Positions 49,180 to 58,287 of a DNA stretch of 64,000 nucleotides are shown here, piece after piece. The position numbers were made by a program, and so were the translations under genes. Source of the DNA: FEN-1191 sp964528845 (GTDB taxonomy: Bacteria > Pseudomonadota > Gammaproteobacteria > Steroidobacterales > Steroidobacteraceae). The stretch spans positions 58,120-122,119 of the forward strand of contig CAZGVE010000006.1 in NCBI GenBank assembly GCA_964528845.1, read 5' to 3'. Every line of letters begins with the position of its first letter. Position 1 is the stretch's first letter. Below the pieces are notes generated by a model. That model was not told the origin of the DNA, ran no database searches, and worked only from the letters and a program-made list of their open reading frames with translations.

Positions 49180-52056
49180 ATGGCCGCTAGCCGGCTGTAC
49201 ACACGTACCGCGCTGCTGGCCGGGATATTGATTCTGGCCGGTGGCTGCGCCGGGAGCGGGGGTGGGAGTGCCCCGAGCGCGGGCAGCTCGAGTCCAGGAT
49301 TGCTGAGCGGCAATAGCCTGTCATCAGCGAGTGCGGCACTGCCTACGGTTGCTCCGGTGCCGGCGCCAGCGGCAGACATTAGCGGCGAAGCGCTGCTCAG
49401 TCGCATCAGCATTGTGCTAAGCCGAACCGCCACAATTGGGCAGCTGAATGCGGCTGCGCTCAAGATTGGGGCGACAGGCTTTGCGTATGCCAAGGCCAAC
49501 TCGCCATACCTGACCGTGATCATTCCGCACCAATCCAGCGCGGCGGTGCTGGATACGCTGGCGCAAAGCCTGCGCGGTCAGCCGGGGATCCTGCTGGCTG
49601 TGGCCGGACGGCGGCTCGCTTCGAAGGTTCTCCCATCCAAGAATGGTTCCAGCGAACCGGTGGACGAGCTCGATCATCTCCTGGCCACGGGGTTTCCGGC
49701 AGCCTGGAACGCGTCGAAGTTGGCGCGCCAGAACTGCGCCTCGCGACCCGTGACCATAGTGATCCCGGACACTTTCATCGGTCCTCCCGACCAGGAATTG
49801 CTCACCAGCCAGCTTCCCGGTCATGCCGGTGAATTTGCCGACGCCTCCAGCATCTCTGTCACCTCTCCCACCGCCGAGGACCTGCACGGCTTTGATGTTG
49901 CCTCCATCGTCGGGGCGCAGTTCGACACCATCCGCCCAACCGGAGCCAATCCATTCCCGGAATGCTTGAAGTTCGTGCCGGTGAATCTGGCCGCATTGGA
50001 TGTCTTCCAGAGTATCGAAGCCATCCGCGAGGCCGTGCAGGGTTCGGGCGGCAAGGTGATCCTCAATGCATCCGTCGGATTCAGCATTGCCCGCTGCGGG
50101 CCGGCTCACGATCAAGCCTGTGTCATCGCCGATGTGAATACGGCGCTGGTGCCTTTCATGCAGGATGAGATCGCCACACGCTTCGCCGCCGGCATCGATT
50201 GGGCGCAGTCGGCCATGCAGCCCGACGTCCTGGACGACGCACTCTTGTCCCAGGCGGCCGGCAATGAGGCCGACGAGACCACTGACAATGGCGTTCTGGG
50301 AGTCCTGTATGCCGGTCTGCGGCGTGCGCGCCTCGCATCCCCTCTGGCAATTGCCACCCAACTACCTTCCCTGCAATCGATCCTGGGGGAGGCGGATCTG
50401 TGGAGCAGTCCGCAGCCGGGTTTGCCCAGTTTTTCACTCGACCCTGCAATGATTGCGGATCTTCAGGGCGAGTTCATCTCTCAGGTCACCGATGCTGTGT
50501 CCGACCGCAATTTCACCGCCGTCGGCAGCACCACCAATGCGCCCCTGCTCGGCAATCTGGCACTCTCGACCTTCTCCAACGACGGCGCGGACCTCATGGC
50601 GGTGGGGGAGAATGTCACCGGCGTTGCCTCCATCCTCAAGGGCACCAGCTTCACCGCTCCGCAGGTCACCGGTCTCGCCGCCTACCTGTGGCTGCTGGAT
50701 CCCACATTGGCGGCGGCCCCGGTGGCGGAAACCTTGAAGCTGATCCGCGCCACCTCCCGCAGCACCACCAGTGTCAGCAACGTAATCGATGCCTACGGGG
50801 CCGTCCTGGCGCTTGATGCGCGCAATCACAACCAGCTCATACGCAAGGCGCTGCTGGATGTGAACGGCGATGGCGTCTTCGATGCACAGGATCTGCAGCA
50901 GTATGCGCAGGCCTATGGGCTCGGCAATTCAAGCACTCCAGCGGTTCCGACCGACCGCGACTACAGCCGCTACGATCTGAATGGAGATGGATTGACTGGC
51001 GGGATCGCTACCGAGCGCTTTGACCTGGATGCAGGAGATGTGGATGCCAACGGCGCTCCGGTTTTTGGCAGCGTGGATGAAGTCATCGAGGGTTATCACC
51101 TCACCTTTAATGAAGCCGCGCTCTCGGACCTGCAGATCCTGTGCTACTACGCCTATTCGCCTCTGTATGTCCTTGACGGTGCTGGGCAGAACGCGCAATT
51201 GAGGACCAGCCTGCTCGGCCCGGATCGCTGCGTGGGCGCGCGCATGAACGTGCAACTGCCCGCGCACATCACCTCATCATCTACTCTGTTGACGGTGACG
51301 GTGCAGATACCCGGCGCGAGTGGCCAGTTGGTACCCGCCGCGAACATGCTGGTAGACCTGATACCCAGCTGTGCAACCGCCTCACCAATCAGTGGGCGCA
51401 CCGATGCCGCCGGGGTGATCACGGCCACTGTGACCCCTACAAGCGGGTGCACGCAGGTCTCGGTCACGGTCATCGCCCGCGGTGATACCGGCACGACCGC
51501 GCTCGCCCAGCAGGTCGTCACCGCGACCGTTTCGAGCGGTCCGATCACTTTATCGGGATCGGTGAGCATCCACCGAAACCTCGACACCTCGTTCGACCAG
51601 TTGATGTCATTCACCATGACTGTCACCGTGGGAACCAATACCACCGTGGGAACAGATGGGCTGACAGTCACGCAAATCAGCGGCACGTTCTCGGAAACCT
51701 ACCCGCAAACTGCTGACGGATGCCCGACCCTTACGGTCACGGATGCACAGATCGTCTCTGGCCAATTTCGAGTGGTTGGGAGCACGCATGACTTCGGGTT
51801 CGGGGCCACCGGTACGGTTACTGGAACCAATATCTGGACGGGCCAATTGGATGCAAATGGCAATCCGATTTGCGGCGGAAGCGATACGGAACCCGAGACG
51901 ACGGGCTTCAATGAGATCCCGTACACGATCGTACGTGCGTCCGATGGGCACATCACGGCGCTCGACTTCACATCAAGTTCCAGCATATTGGACTCCGACC
52001 CGCCACCGCTGTTCCTGCATTACAACGCAACGGGCGAGATTACCGAGCGGCCCTGA
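49180..52056 (+). CDS. Subtilisin-like (S8) lipoprotein peptidase with Ca-binding-like repeats
   Basis: This 958-residue lipoprotein (GILILAGGC, lipid-bearing C23) has a propeptide-like segment (about 60-160), then a subtilase core with D197 (IVIPDTF), H236 (DLHGFDVASIVGA), oxyanion Asn N362 (QAAGNE) and nucleophile S490 (KGTSFTAPQVTGLAAYL). From about 560, EF-hand/dockerin-like loops follow (DVNGDGVFDAQDL, YDLNGDGLTGG, DVDANGAPVFGS). The last 250 residues are beta-rich. It would be anchored in a membrane and act on extracytoplasmic proteins; the substrate is unknown. Confidence 0.85.
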   Translation: MAASRLYTRTALLAGILILAGGCAGSGGGSAPSAGSSSPGLLSGNSLSSASAALPTVAPVPAPAADISGEALLSRISIVLSRTATIGQLNAAALKIGATGFAYAKANSPYLTVIIPHQSSAAVLDTLAQSLRGQPGILLAVAGRRLASKVLPSKNGSSEPVDELDHLLATGFPAAWNASKLARQNCASRPVTIVIPDTFIGPPDQELLTSQLPGHAGEFADASSISVTSPTAEDLHGFDVASIVGAQFDTIRPTGANPFPECLKFVPVNLAALDVFQSIEAIREAVQGSGGKVILNASVGFSIARCGPAHDQACVIADVNTALVPFMQDEIATRFAAGIDWAQSAMQPDVLDDALLSQAAGNEADETTDNGVLGVLYAGLRRARLASPLAIATQLPSLQSILGEADLWSSPQPGLPSFSLDPAMIADLQGEFISQVTDAVSDRNFTAVGSTTNAPLLGNLALSTFSNDGADLMAVGENVTGVASILKGTSFTAPQVTGLAAYLWLLDPTLAAAPVAETLKLIRATSRSTTSVSNVIDAYGAVLALDARNHNQLIRKALLDVNGDGVFDAQDLQQYAQAYGLGNSSTPAVPTDRDYSRYDLNGDGLTGGIATERFDLDAGDVDANGAPVFGSVDEVIEGYHLTFNEAALSDLQILCYYAYSPLYVLDGAGQNAQLRTSLLGPDRCVGARMNVQLPAHITSSSTLLTVTVQIPGASGQLVPAANMLVDLIPSCATASPISGRTDAAGVITATVTPTSGCTQVSVTVIARGDTGTTALAQQVVTATVSSGPITLSGSVSIHRNLDTSFDQLMSFTMTVTVGTNTTVGTDGLTVTQISGTFSETYPQTADGCPTLTVTDAQIVSGQFRVVGSTHDFGFGATGTVTGTNIWTGQLDANGNPICGGSDTEPETTGFNEIPYTIVRASDGHITALDFTSSSSILDSDPPPLFLHYNATGEITERP

Positions 52057-52259
52057 CTTGCATGTCATGAACTCAAGCATCGAACCCAGCCGTTGGTGAC
52101 TGACTGCGTCGCCTGGGTCGCGTGAGTGAGCTTGTCGAGCTCGCGGTGATTCGACCGTCCGGGAAGTCGATGAGCTCGCCGAGGCGCTGTCACCGCGCCC
52201 GCGGCTGCTGGATGGCATCGCGCATGAGACCTCGGAGCGTCCTATTCGCGTCTACTTCG

Positions 52260-52275
52260 CATAATGTATATTATG
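52260..52275. repeat. AT-rich inverted repeat downstream of the toxin-antitoxin-like pair
   Basis: CATAAT-GTAT-ATTATG is a perfect six-base-arm palindrome in an AT-rich patch, 5 bp beyond the end of the nucleotidyltransferase gene. It could be an operator or part of a promoter reading away from the module. It lacks the G+C stem of an intrinsic terminator. Confidence 0.35.
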
Positions 52276-52280
52276 TTAAA

Positions 52281-52823
52281 TTACAGATAGAGTGCGGTAA
52301 TGCGCTCACCGATCAGGCGCGAATGCTCCACCGTGGCAGACACGAGCGCTGAGCGCGCGAGCAAAACCGATCGCTCAACGAGTCCGAGTGTCGCGGCCGC
52401 GCGCGCGAACTCCAGGTCCTTATCGCGCCCGACGGCGAGCTTACTCAGCACCAGGTCATGGGGTTCCATGCAGCGTGCGACGATCTTGCCGACGGACACA
52501 GGTATCGCGCGTTCCTGCCAGCCCTGCGGCGCATAGGTCGGTGTCTTCAACGAGACGCCTTGTGCGTGATAGCCATACTCGATATCGAAGGAGCTGGCCT
52601 CGCCGATGACATACGAGATCTGATCAGCGATGCGCTCGTCCTCGTCGTTGGACGGGATGATATCGACATCCCGAGTGGCCGTGAGCACGCCTTCCGGCGG
52701 ATCTGGCAGCACCGCCAGAATCGCCGATGAGCCGATGACGAATACCTCGGTCAGCGCAAAGCGCTCCCCGACTTCAAGGATGATGTGTTCCAGCTCACGG
52801 CGGCGCACGGTCCGAACCCGCAC
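52281..52823 (-). CDS. Nucleotidyltransferase-like protein (DUF6036/AbiEii-like)
   Basis: This 180-residue protein has the nucleotidyltransferase pattern VFVIGSSAILAVL followed by the acidic RDVDIIPSNDEDE, and later LSKLAVGRDKDLEFARAA, as in proteins annotated DUF6036 or AbiEii-related. Such proteins often act as toxins that modify tRNA or other targets, but the activity has not been shown here. It overlaps a winged-HTH gene by 29 bp and is encoded second, matching AbiE-type antitoxin-toxin operons. Confidence 0.7.
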   Translation of the reverse strand: MRVRTVRRRELEHIILEVGERFALTEVFVIGSSAILAVLPDPPEGVLTATRDVDIIPSNDEDERIADQISYVIGEASSFDIEYGYHAQGVSLKTPTYAPQGWQERAIPVSVGKIVARCMEPHDLVLSKLAVGRDKDLEFARAAATLGLVERSVLLARSALVSATVEHSRLIGERITALYL

Positions 52824-53316
52824 GCGTCGAGTTGAAGATGCTGCGCCGCGCGACGGGTGAGACGAACGCGCTCAACGGGGATTCCTTGCGCAACGCGTCC
52901 GCCATCTCCGAGGACTCGGTCATGACGCGTACCACCTCGACCAGGGGGCCTTGCAGGAGTTCTTGCCAGCGCTCGTGGTAGCGGCGGCCGTGCGGATTGG
53001 CCGCACGCAGCTTGGCCAGCCGCTCGAGCGCCTGCAGCCGCAAGTCGGGCTCACGCAAAAGTCGCCTGGCAACGCTCTCATGCATGCGCCGCGAGCGCAG
53101 CACCGCCAGATCGGTGCGCCCGCGGGCATGGTAACGCGTGGCCCGGGCGTTACCTTCGCGCAGGATAGCCCCCCGCATGCGCAGCGAATCGAGCGTACGC
53201 CACAGGGTCGGCTGACTGATGCGCGGGCGCAGCTGCAGGAGCAGCTCCTGCGCGCTCAAGCCGTCGGCGTGGAGCAGCAGCAGGTTCAATACCTTGTTTT
53301 CGAGTGCGATATTCAT
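52795..53316 (-). CDS. Winged-HTH protein, possible antitoxin
   Basis: The N terminus of this 173-residue protein has a winged helix: ENKVLNLLLLHADGLSAQEL, then LLQLRPRISQPTLWRTLDSL, with wing GAILREGNARATRYHARG. The middle is helical and basic. It is encoded directly before the nucleotidyltransferase and overlaps it, so it probably represses its own operon and may neutralise the partner. The paired GAATAGAT repeats just upstream of its start are candidate operator half-sites. Confidence 0.75.
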   Translation of the reverse strand: MNIALENKVLNLLLLHADGLSAQELLLQLRPRISQPTLWRTLDSLRMRGAILREGNARATRYHARGRTDLAVLRSRRMHESVARRLLREPDLRLQALERLAKLRAANPHGRRYHERWQELLQGPLVEVVRVMTESSEMADALRKESPLSAFVSPVARRSIFNSTRAGSDRAPP

Positions 53317-53342
53317 GCGATCTGGTGCGGAGATGCACTTGT

Positions 53343-53361
53343 GAATAGATAATGAATAGAT
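53343..53361. promoter_or_regulatory. Direct repeat GAATAGAT x2 upstream of the winged-HTH gene
   Basis: Two copies of GAATAGAT (53343-53350 and 53354-53361) are spaced 11 bp apart, about one helical turn, 27 bp upstream of the winged-HTH start. They sit in a short AT-rich island. This suits a self-regulating DNA-binding protein. Confidence 0.45.
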
Positions 53362-53487
53362 TATGGCGGTTTCTTTGCGGTTCGTCCAGTGGGTAGCGCG
53401 GAACCAACGCCGCCGCCCCTGTTCGAATAGCGGAAGATCCCCGAGGATGCGTCTTACGGGGCATGGCAGCGGTTCGGGGAGTCACCA

Positions 53488-53754
53488 ATGGCTACAGGCT
53501 GGGCGGGCGACGGCGCGGTACAAGACCAGATCGACGCAACGGTCAAGGACGGGATCAGCCGCGCGCAGCAGCGCCTGCCGCACGGAGTTTCCCTGCCCCA
53601 TTGCGGCGGGTGCGGCAACGAAATCCCTGAAGGACGCCGGGCGGCATTTCCAGGAGTGCGGCTCTGCGTCATCTGCCAGGCGGATCAGGAGCGGGCGCTC
53701 ACCACGTTCGCGGGCTATAACCGCCGCGGCAGCAAGGACAGCCAGCTGCGGTGA
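53488..53754 (+). CDS. DksA/TraR-type zinc-finger protein (YbiI-like)
   Basis: This 88-residue protein starts MATGWAGDGAVQDQIDATV, as in YbiI-like members, and ends with the zinc finger HCGGCGNEIPEGRR then LCVICQ. It lacks the long coiled-coil with acidic tip of DksA, so it may bind RNA polymerase weakly or do something else. It stands alone between the toxin-antitoxin-like pair and mdtABC. Confidence 0.88.
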   Translation: MATGWAGDGAVQDQIDATVKDGISRAQQRLPHGVSLPHCGGCGNEIPEGRRAAFPGVRLCVICQADQERALTTFAGYNRRGSKDSQLR

Positions 53755-53773
53755 CGGCCACGAAAAAGGCCAT

Positions 53774-53798
53774 CCGGGGCGATCAATTGTCACCCCGG
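53774..53798 (+). terminator. Hairpin after the DksA-like gene
   Basis: CCGGGG (53774-53779) and CCCCGG (53793-53798) form a six-pair stem with a 13-base loop, 20 bp after the stop codon. The downstream sequence is not T-rich, so it would be a weak terminator or simply a structured leader of mdtA. Confidence 0.25.
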
Positions 53799-53892
53799 CG
53801 GCCCGCCCAGTCGGGCATATTGCGCGCTCACAACATTCAAGAGTGTTTCCAGGGAGCCCGGACTTCATGGCTGATCCAGCGCGCGTGACCCG

Positions 53893-55152
53893 ATGAGCCC
53901 GATGACAGATCTCGATTCGCCGCCGTGGTATGCCCGCAGGCGTGTGCGCGTGGCGCTGGTGCTGCTCGTGCTCGTGCTCGCGATCGTGTGGATCGTGCAT
54001 CACGGTACCCAGTCCAAGGGTGCCTTCGCCGGCGGCCCAGGGGGTCCCGGTGGTCCGGGCCCCGGTGGACGCGGCGGCCCCGGAGGCATGGACGCCCCGA
54101 TCGCGGTCGCCGTGGCGAAGGCGGTGAAGGGCGACATGCCAGTCATCATCCCTGCCCTGGGGACGATCACCCCGCTGGCGACCGTCACGGTGAAGACCCA
54201 GATCGCAGGCCAGCTGGTTCAGGTCGCCTTCAAGGAAGGCCAGATGGTCCATGCCGGGGATTTCCTCGCGCAGATCGACCCGCGGCCCTACCAGGCGGCG
54301 CTGGATCTGGCGCGAGGCAACCAGCGGCGCGACGAGGCGCTGCTCGCCAACGCGCGCGTCGACGCGGCCCGCTACCAGGGTCTGCTGGCCGAGGACTCGA
54401 TCGCCAAGCAGCAGCTGGACACTCAGGTGGCACTGGTCGAGCAGTACACGGGAACTGTGGCCGCCGATCAGGCGCAGGTCGCCGCGGCGCAAGTGAATCT
54501 GCAGTACACCCATATTGTCTCACCCGTCACGGGCCGTGTCGGCCTGCGCCAGGTCGACGCCGGCAACTACGTGACGCCGGGGGACTCGAGCGGACTGGTC
54601 GTCGTGACACAGCTGCAGCCGATTACCGCGATCTTTCCGGTGCCGGAGGACAACGCCTCGATGATCCTGCGGCGCCTGCACGAGGGAGCCGCGTTGACGG
54701 TCACGGCCTACGACCGCACCAGCACCACGAAGCTCGCCGTCGGCAGGCTGCTGACCGCCGACAATGAGATCGACCCGACCACCGGCACCATCAAGCTGCG
54801 GGCCGAGTTCGAGAACAAGGATGGCCTGCTGTTCGCCAACCAGTTCGTCAATATCGAGCTGCTGCTCGACGTACAGCACGACCAGATCATCGTCCCGAGT
54901 GCAGCCGTGCACCGCGGTGCACCGAATGGCGCCTCCGCTTCGTTCGTGTACCTCGTCCGGCCCGGCAGCACGGTGGCGGTACGTCCGGTCACGCTCGGCA
55001 TATCGGACGGCGAACGCGTCGCCGCGACCAGCGGGCTTGCTGCGGGGGACGTCGTCGTGACCGAAGGCGGCGATCGGCTGCGCGACGGCGCGGCGATCGT
55101 GCTGCCAGACGCGCCAGCGGGAGCGCCCGGCAATCGGGTACCACACCATTAG
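53893..55152 (+). CDS. mdtA: RND multidrug efflux periplasmic adaptor MdtA
   Basis: This 419-residue membrane-fusion protein has one N-terminal anchor helix (RVALVLLVLVLAIVWIVHH). A Gly-Pro-rich linker (about 46-66, GGPGGPGGPGPGGRGGPGG) precedes the lipoyl and coiled-coil parts (IPALGTITPLATVTVKTQIA; AGQLVQVAFKEGQMVHAGDF), with HIVSPVTGRVGLRQVDAGN completing the lipoyl domain. In MdtABC it links the MdtB/MdtC pump to an outer-membrane channel. No channel gene follows, so a TolC-type protein elsewhere is presumably used. It lies 15 bp upstream of mdtB. Confidence 0.92.
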   Translation: MSPMTDLDSPPWYARRRVRVALVLLVLVLAIVWIVHHGTQSKGAFAGGPGGPGGPGPGGRGGPGGMDAPIAVAVAKAVKGDMPVIIPALGTITPLATVTVKTQIAGQLVQVAFKEGQMVHAGDFLAQIDPRPYQAALDLARGNQRRDEALLANARVDAARYQGLLAEDSIAKQQLDTQVALVEQYTGTVAADQAQVAAAQVNLQYTHIVSPVTGRVGLRQVDAGNYVTPGDSSGLVVVTQLQPITAIFPVPEDNASMILRRLHEGAALTVTAYDRTSTTKLAVGRLLTADNEIDPTTGTIKLRAEFENKDGLLFANQFVNIELLLDVQHDQIIVPSAAVHRGAPNGASASFVYLVRPGSTVAVRPVTLGISDGERVAATSGLAAGDVVVTEGGDRLRDGAAIVLPDAPAGAPGNRVPHH

Positions 55153-55167
55153 CGGCGCCACGCGTCC

Positions 55168-58100
55168 ATGAATCCGTCCCGACTCTTCATCCTGCGGCCG
55201 GTCGCGACCGCGCTGTTCATGATCGCGATCCTGATCGTGGGCCTGCTCGCCTACCTTCGACTGCCGCTCTCGGCGCTGCCGGAAGTGGCCTACCCCACTA
55301 TCCAGGTGCAGACCTTCTATCCCGGGGCGAGCCCCGAGGTCATGACCTCGGCCATCACTGCGCCGCTCGAGAAGCAGTTCGGACAGATGCCGGGATTGAC
55401 CCAGATGTCCTCGGCGAGCTCGGCGGGCGCCTCGGTCATCACCCTGCAGTTCGACCTGAGCCTGGACATCGATGTCGCCGAGCAGGAGGTGCAGGCGGCG
55501 ATCAGCGCTGCCCAGAACCTGGTGCCGCAGGACCTGCCCGCACCACCGGTCTACGCGAAGATCAATCCCGCGGACGCGCCGGTGCTCACGCTTGGGATCA
55601 CCTCGACGGTCATGCCGCTGACCGACGTCGAGGACCTCGCGGACACGCGCATCGCGCAACGGATTTCGCAGCTCAAGGGCGTTGGCGTGGTCAGCATCAG
55701 CGGCGGCCAGCGCCCGGCAGTGCGGGTGCTCGTGAATGCGCAGGCGCTGGCGGCCTACGGGTTGAACCTGGACGACCTGCGCACGACGATCAATGTCGCG
55801 AACCAGAACGGCCCGAAGGGCACATTCGACGGACCGCTGCGCGCGTATTCGATCAATGCCAACGATCAGCTGCGCAGCGCCGACGAGTACGGCAACATCG
55901 TGGTCGCCTACCGCAACAACGCGCCGGTCCGGCTGCACGACATTGCCCGGCTGGTGCCGGGTGCCGAGAACACCAAGCTCGGCGGCTGGATGAATACCAC
56001 GCCGGCGCTGCTGCTGAACGTTCAGCGCCAGCCCGGCGCCAACGTGATCGAGGTCGTCGACAGCATCGAGCGCCTGCTGCCGGAACTTCGCACCTCATTG
56101 CCAGCCGGCGTCGATCTCGCGGTGCTGACCGACCGCACGACGACGATCCGCGCCTCCATCCGCGATGTCGAATTCGAGCTCGCGCTCGCCGTGGCGCTGG
56201 TCGTGCTGGTGATCTTCCTGTTTCTGCGCAACATCCCGGCGACCGTGATCCCCAGTCTGTCCGTGCCCCTGTCGCTGATCGGTACCTTTGGAGTCATGTG
56301 GCTGGCGGGCTTCAGTCTCAACAACCTGTCGCTGATGGCTCTCACGATCGCGACCGGCTTCGTCGTCGATGACGCGATCGTGATGATCGAGAACATCTCG
56401 CGCTATCTGGAGCGCGGCGCCACGCCGCGCGAGGCGGCGCTGCAGGGGGCCGGGCAGATCGGCTTCACGATCATTTCCCTCACCGTCTCGCTGGTGGCGG
56501 TGCTGATTCCGCTGCTGTTCATGCAGGACGTGGTGGGACGCCTGTTCCGCGAGTTCGCGGTGACACTTGCGATCACGATCCTGATCTCCGCCGTCGTGTC
56601 GCTCACGCTGGTGCCGATGCTGTGCGCGAAGCTGCTCAAACCCCACGTCACGGTGCGGGAGCCCGGCGCTGCCGAACACGAGACGCAGGGCTGGCTCGCC
56701 CCGGTAGTGGACTGGTACGGTCGCCGCCTGAACTGGATCCTCGATCACCAGCGCCTCACCTTGTACGTGTGGTTCGGCACTCTGGCGCTGACCGCCCTGC
56801 TCTACGTGGCCATTCCGAAGGGCTTTTTCCCGGCCCAGGACACCGGCCTGATCCAAGGCGTTTCCGAGGCCACCGAGGCCGTCTCCTATGCCGCGATGGC
56901 GGAGCGACAGCAGGCACTGTGTGCCGCGATCCTGAAGGATCCGGACGTCACGAGCCTGTCCTCGTTCATCGGTGTCGATGGCAGCAACGTCACGCTCAAT
57001 AGCGGCCGGGTGCTCATCAATCTGAAGCCGCGCAATGCGCGCAGTGCGAGCGCCGCCGAGATCATCCGCCGCATCCAGGGCGAGATCGCGGGCGTCGCCG
57101 GAATCGGCCTGTACATGCAATCGGTGCAGGACCTGACACTGGACGATACCGTGAGCCGCACGCAGTACCAGTTCATCCTCGAGCATTCGGACGCGAGCGT
57201 ACTGGGGCAATGGGCGCCAAAGCTGGTGGCGAAGCTGCGCGCGCTGCCCGAGCTGGCGGACGTGACCAGCAACCAGCAGGACAATGGCCTGGCCGCGTTC
57301 GTGTCCATCGACCGCGATAGCGCCGCGCGCCTCGGCGTCAGTGTCGGCACCGTCGACAGCGCACTCTACGATGCCTTCGGGCAGCGCATCGTGTCGACGA
57401 TCTTCACCCAGGCGAATCAGTATCGCGTGATCCTGGAAGTCGATCCTGCCCTCGAGCGCTCGCTGCAGTCGCTGTCCAATCTGTACGTACCTTCTGCCAG
57501 CGGCGGGCAGGTGCCGCTATCGGCGATCGCCAGTGTCACCGAGGAGAGTCGCCCGCTGCTGATCAATCACCTGGCGCAGTTTCCCGCCACGACCGTGTCC
57601 TTCAACCTGGGCGAAGGGGCCTCCCTCGGCAGCGCCGTCAAGGCCATCGCGCAGGCTGAACGGGACATCGACCTGCCGGCGTCGATCCGCACCACCTTCC
57701 AGGGCGCGGCGCTGGCATTCCAGAACAACCTTACCAACGAGCTGTTGCTGCTGCTCGCCGCGGTCGCAGTCATGTATATCGTGCTCGGCGTGCTGTACGA
57801 GAGCTTCATCCACCCGATCACGATACTCTCGACGCTTCCCTCGGCGGGCATCGGGGCACTCGTGGCGCTGATGCTCGCAGGTGATGAGCTGACCATCATC
57901 GCGCTGATCGGGATCATCCTGCTGATCGGCATCGTCAAGAAGAACGCGATCCTGATGATCGACTTTGCGATCGATGCCGAGCGGCTCGAAGGCAAATCGC
58001 CGCGCGAGGCCATCTTCCAGGCCTGCATCCTGCGCTTCCGGCCGATCCTGATGACCACGGTCGCCGCGATCTTCGGCGCGCTGCCGCTGATGTTCGGGAC

Positions 58101-58287
58101 CGGCACCGGTTCGGAGCTGCGTCATCCACTCGGCGTGAGCATCGTGGGCGGACTGCTGGTCAGCCAGGTGCTGACGCTGTTCACGACCCCGGTGATCTAC
58201 CTCGGCTTCGACCGGCTCGCGCAACGCCTGGGAGCCCGGCGCGCGGACCCGTCCGGGGCACTCGAGGCCGCCGAAATCACCCCATGA
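55168..58287 (+). CDS. mdtB: RND multidrug efflux transporter MdtB
   Basis: This 1039-residue RND pump starts NPSRLFILRPVATALFMIAI, like MdtB. Helix 4 carries the proton-relay aspartates in GFVVDDAIVMIENISR, and the C-terminal half has IILLIGIVKKNAILMIDFAI. In E. coli, MdtB and MdtC form a mixed trimer with two B subunits and one C. It overlaps mdtC by 4 bp. Exported drugs may include bile-acid-like compounds, novobiocin and metal-stress-related molecules in relatives; not predictable here. Confidence 0.94.
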   Translation: MNPSRLFILRPVATALFMIAILIVGLLAYLRLPLSALPEVAYPTIQVQTFYPGASPEVMTSAITAPLEKQFGQMPGLTQMSSASSAGASVITLQFDLSLDIDVAEQEVQAAISAAQNLVPQDLPAPPVYAKINPADAPVLTLGITSTVMPLTDVEDLADTRIAQRISQLKGVGVVSISGGQRPAVRVLVNAQALAAYGLNLDDLRTTINVANQNGPKGTFDGPLRAYSINANDQLRSADEYGNIVVAYRNNAPVRLHDIARLVPGAENTKLGGWMNTTPALLLNVQRQPGANVIEVVDSIERLLPELRTSLPAGVDLAVLTDRTTTIRASIRDVEFELALAVALVVLVIFLFLRNIPATVIPSLSVPLSLIGTFGVMWLAGFSLNNLSLMALTIATGFVVDDAIVMIENISRYLERGATPREAALQGAGQIGFTIISLTVSLVAVLIPLLFMQDVVGRLFREFAVTLAITILISAVVSLTLVPMLCAKLLKPHVTVREPGAAEHETQGWLAPVVDWYGRRLNWILDHQRLTLYVWFGTLALTALLYVAIPKGFFPAQDTGLIQGVSEATEAVSYAAMAERQQALCAAILKDPDVTSLSSFIGVDGSNVTLNSGRVLINLKPRNARSASAAEIIRRIQGEIAGVAGIGLYMQSVQDLTLDDTVSRTQYQFILEHSDASVLGQWAPKLVAKLRALPELADVTSNQQDNGLAAFVSIDRDSAARLGVSVGTVDSALYDAFGQRIVSTIFTQANQYRVILEVDPALERSLQSLSNLYVPSASGGQVPLSAIASVTEESRPLLINHLAQFPATTVSFNLGEGASLGSAVKAIAQAERDIDLPASIRTTFQGAALAFQNNLTNELLLLLAAVAVMYIVLGVLYESFIHPITILSTLPSAGIGALVALMLAGDELTIIALIGIILLIGIVKKNAILMIDFAIDAERLEGKSPREAIFQACILRFRPILMTTVAAIFGALPLMFGTGTGSELRHPLGVSIVGGLLVSQVLTLFTTPVIYLGFDRLAQRLGARRADPSGALEAAEITP

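Noticed and set aside
52142..52264. Short open stretch reading EVDELAEALSPRPRLLDG on the + strand
   Set aside because: The composition looks coding, but there is no start codon in frame after the upstream stop. It may be a gene remnant; too little to call.
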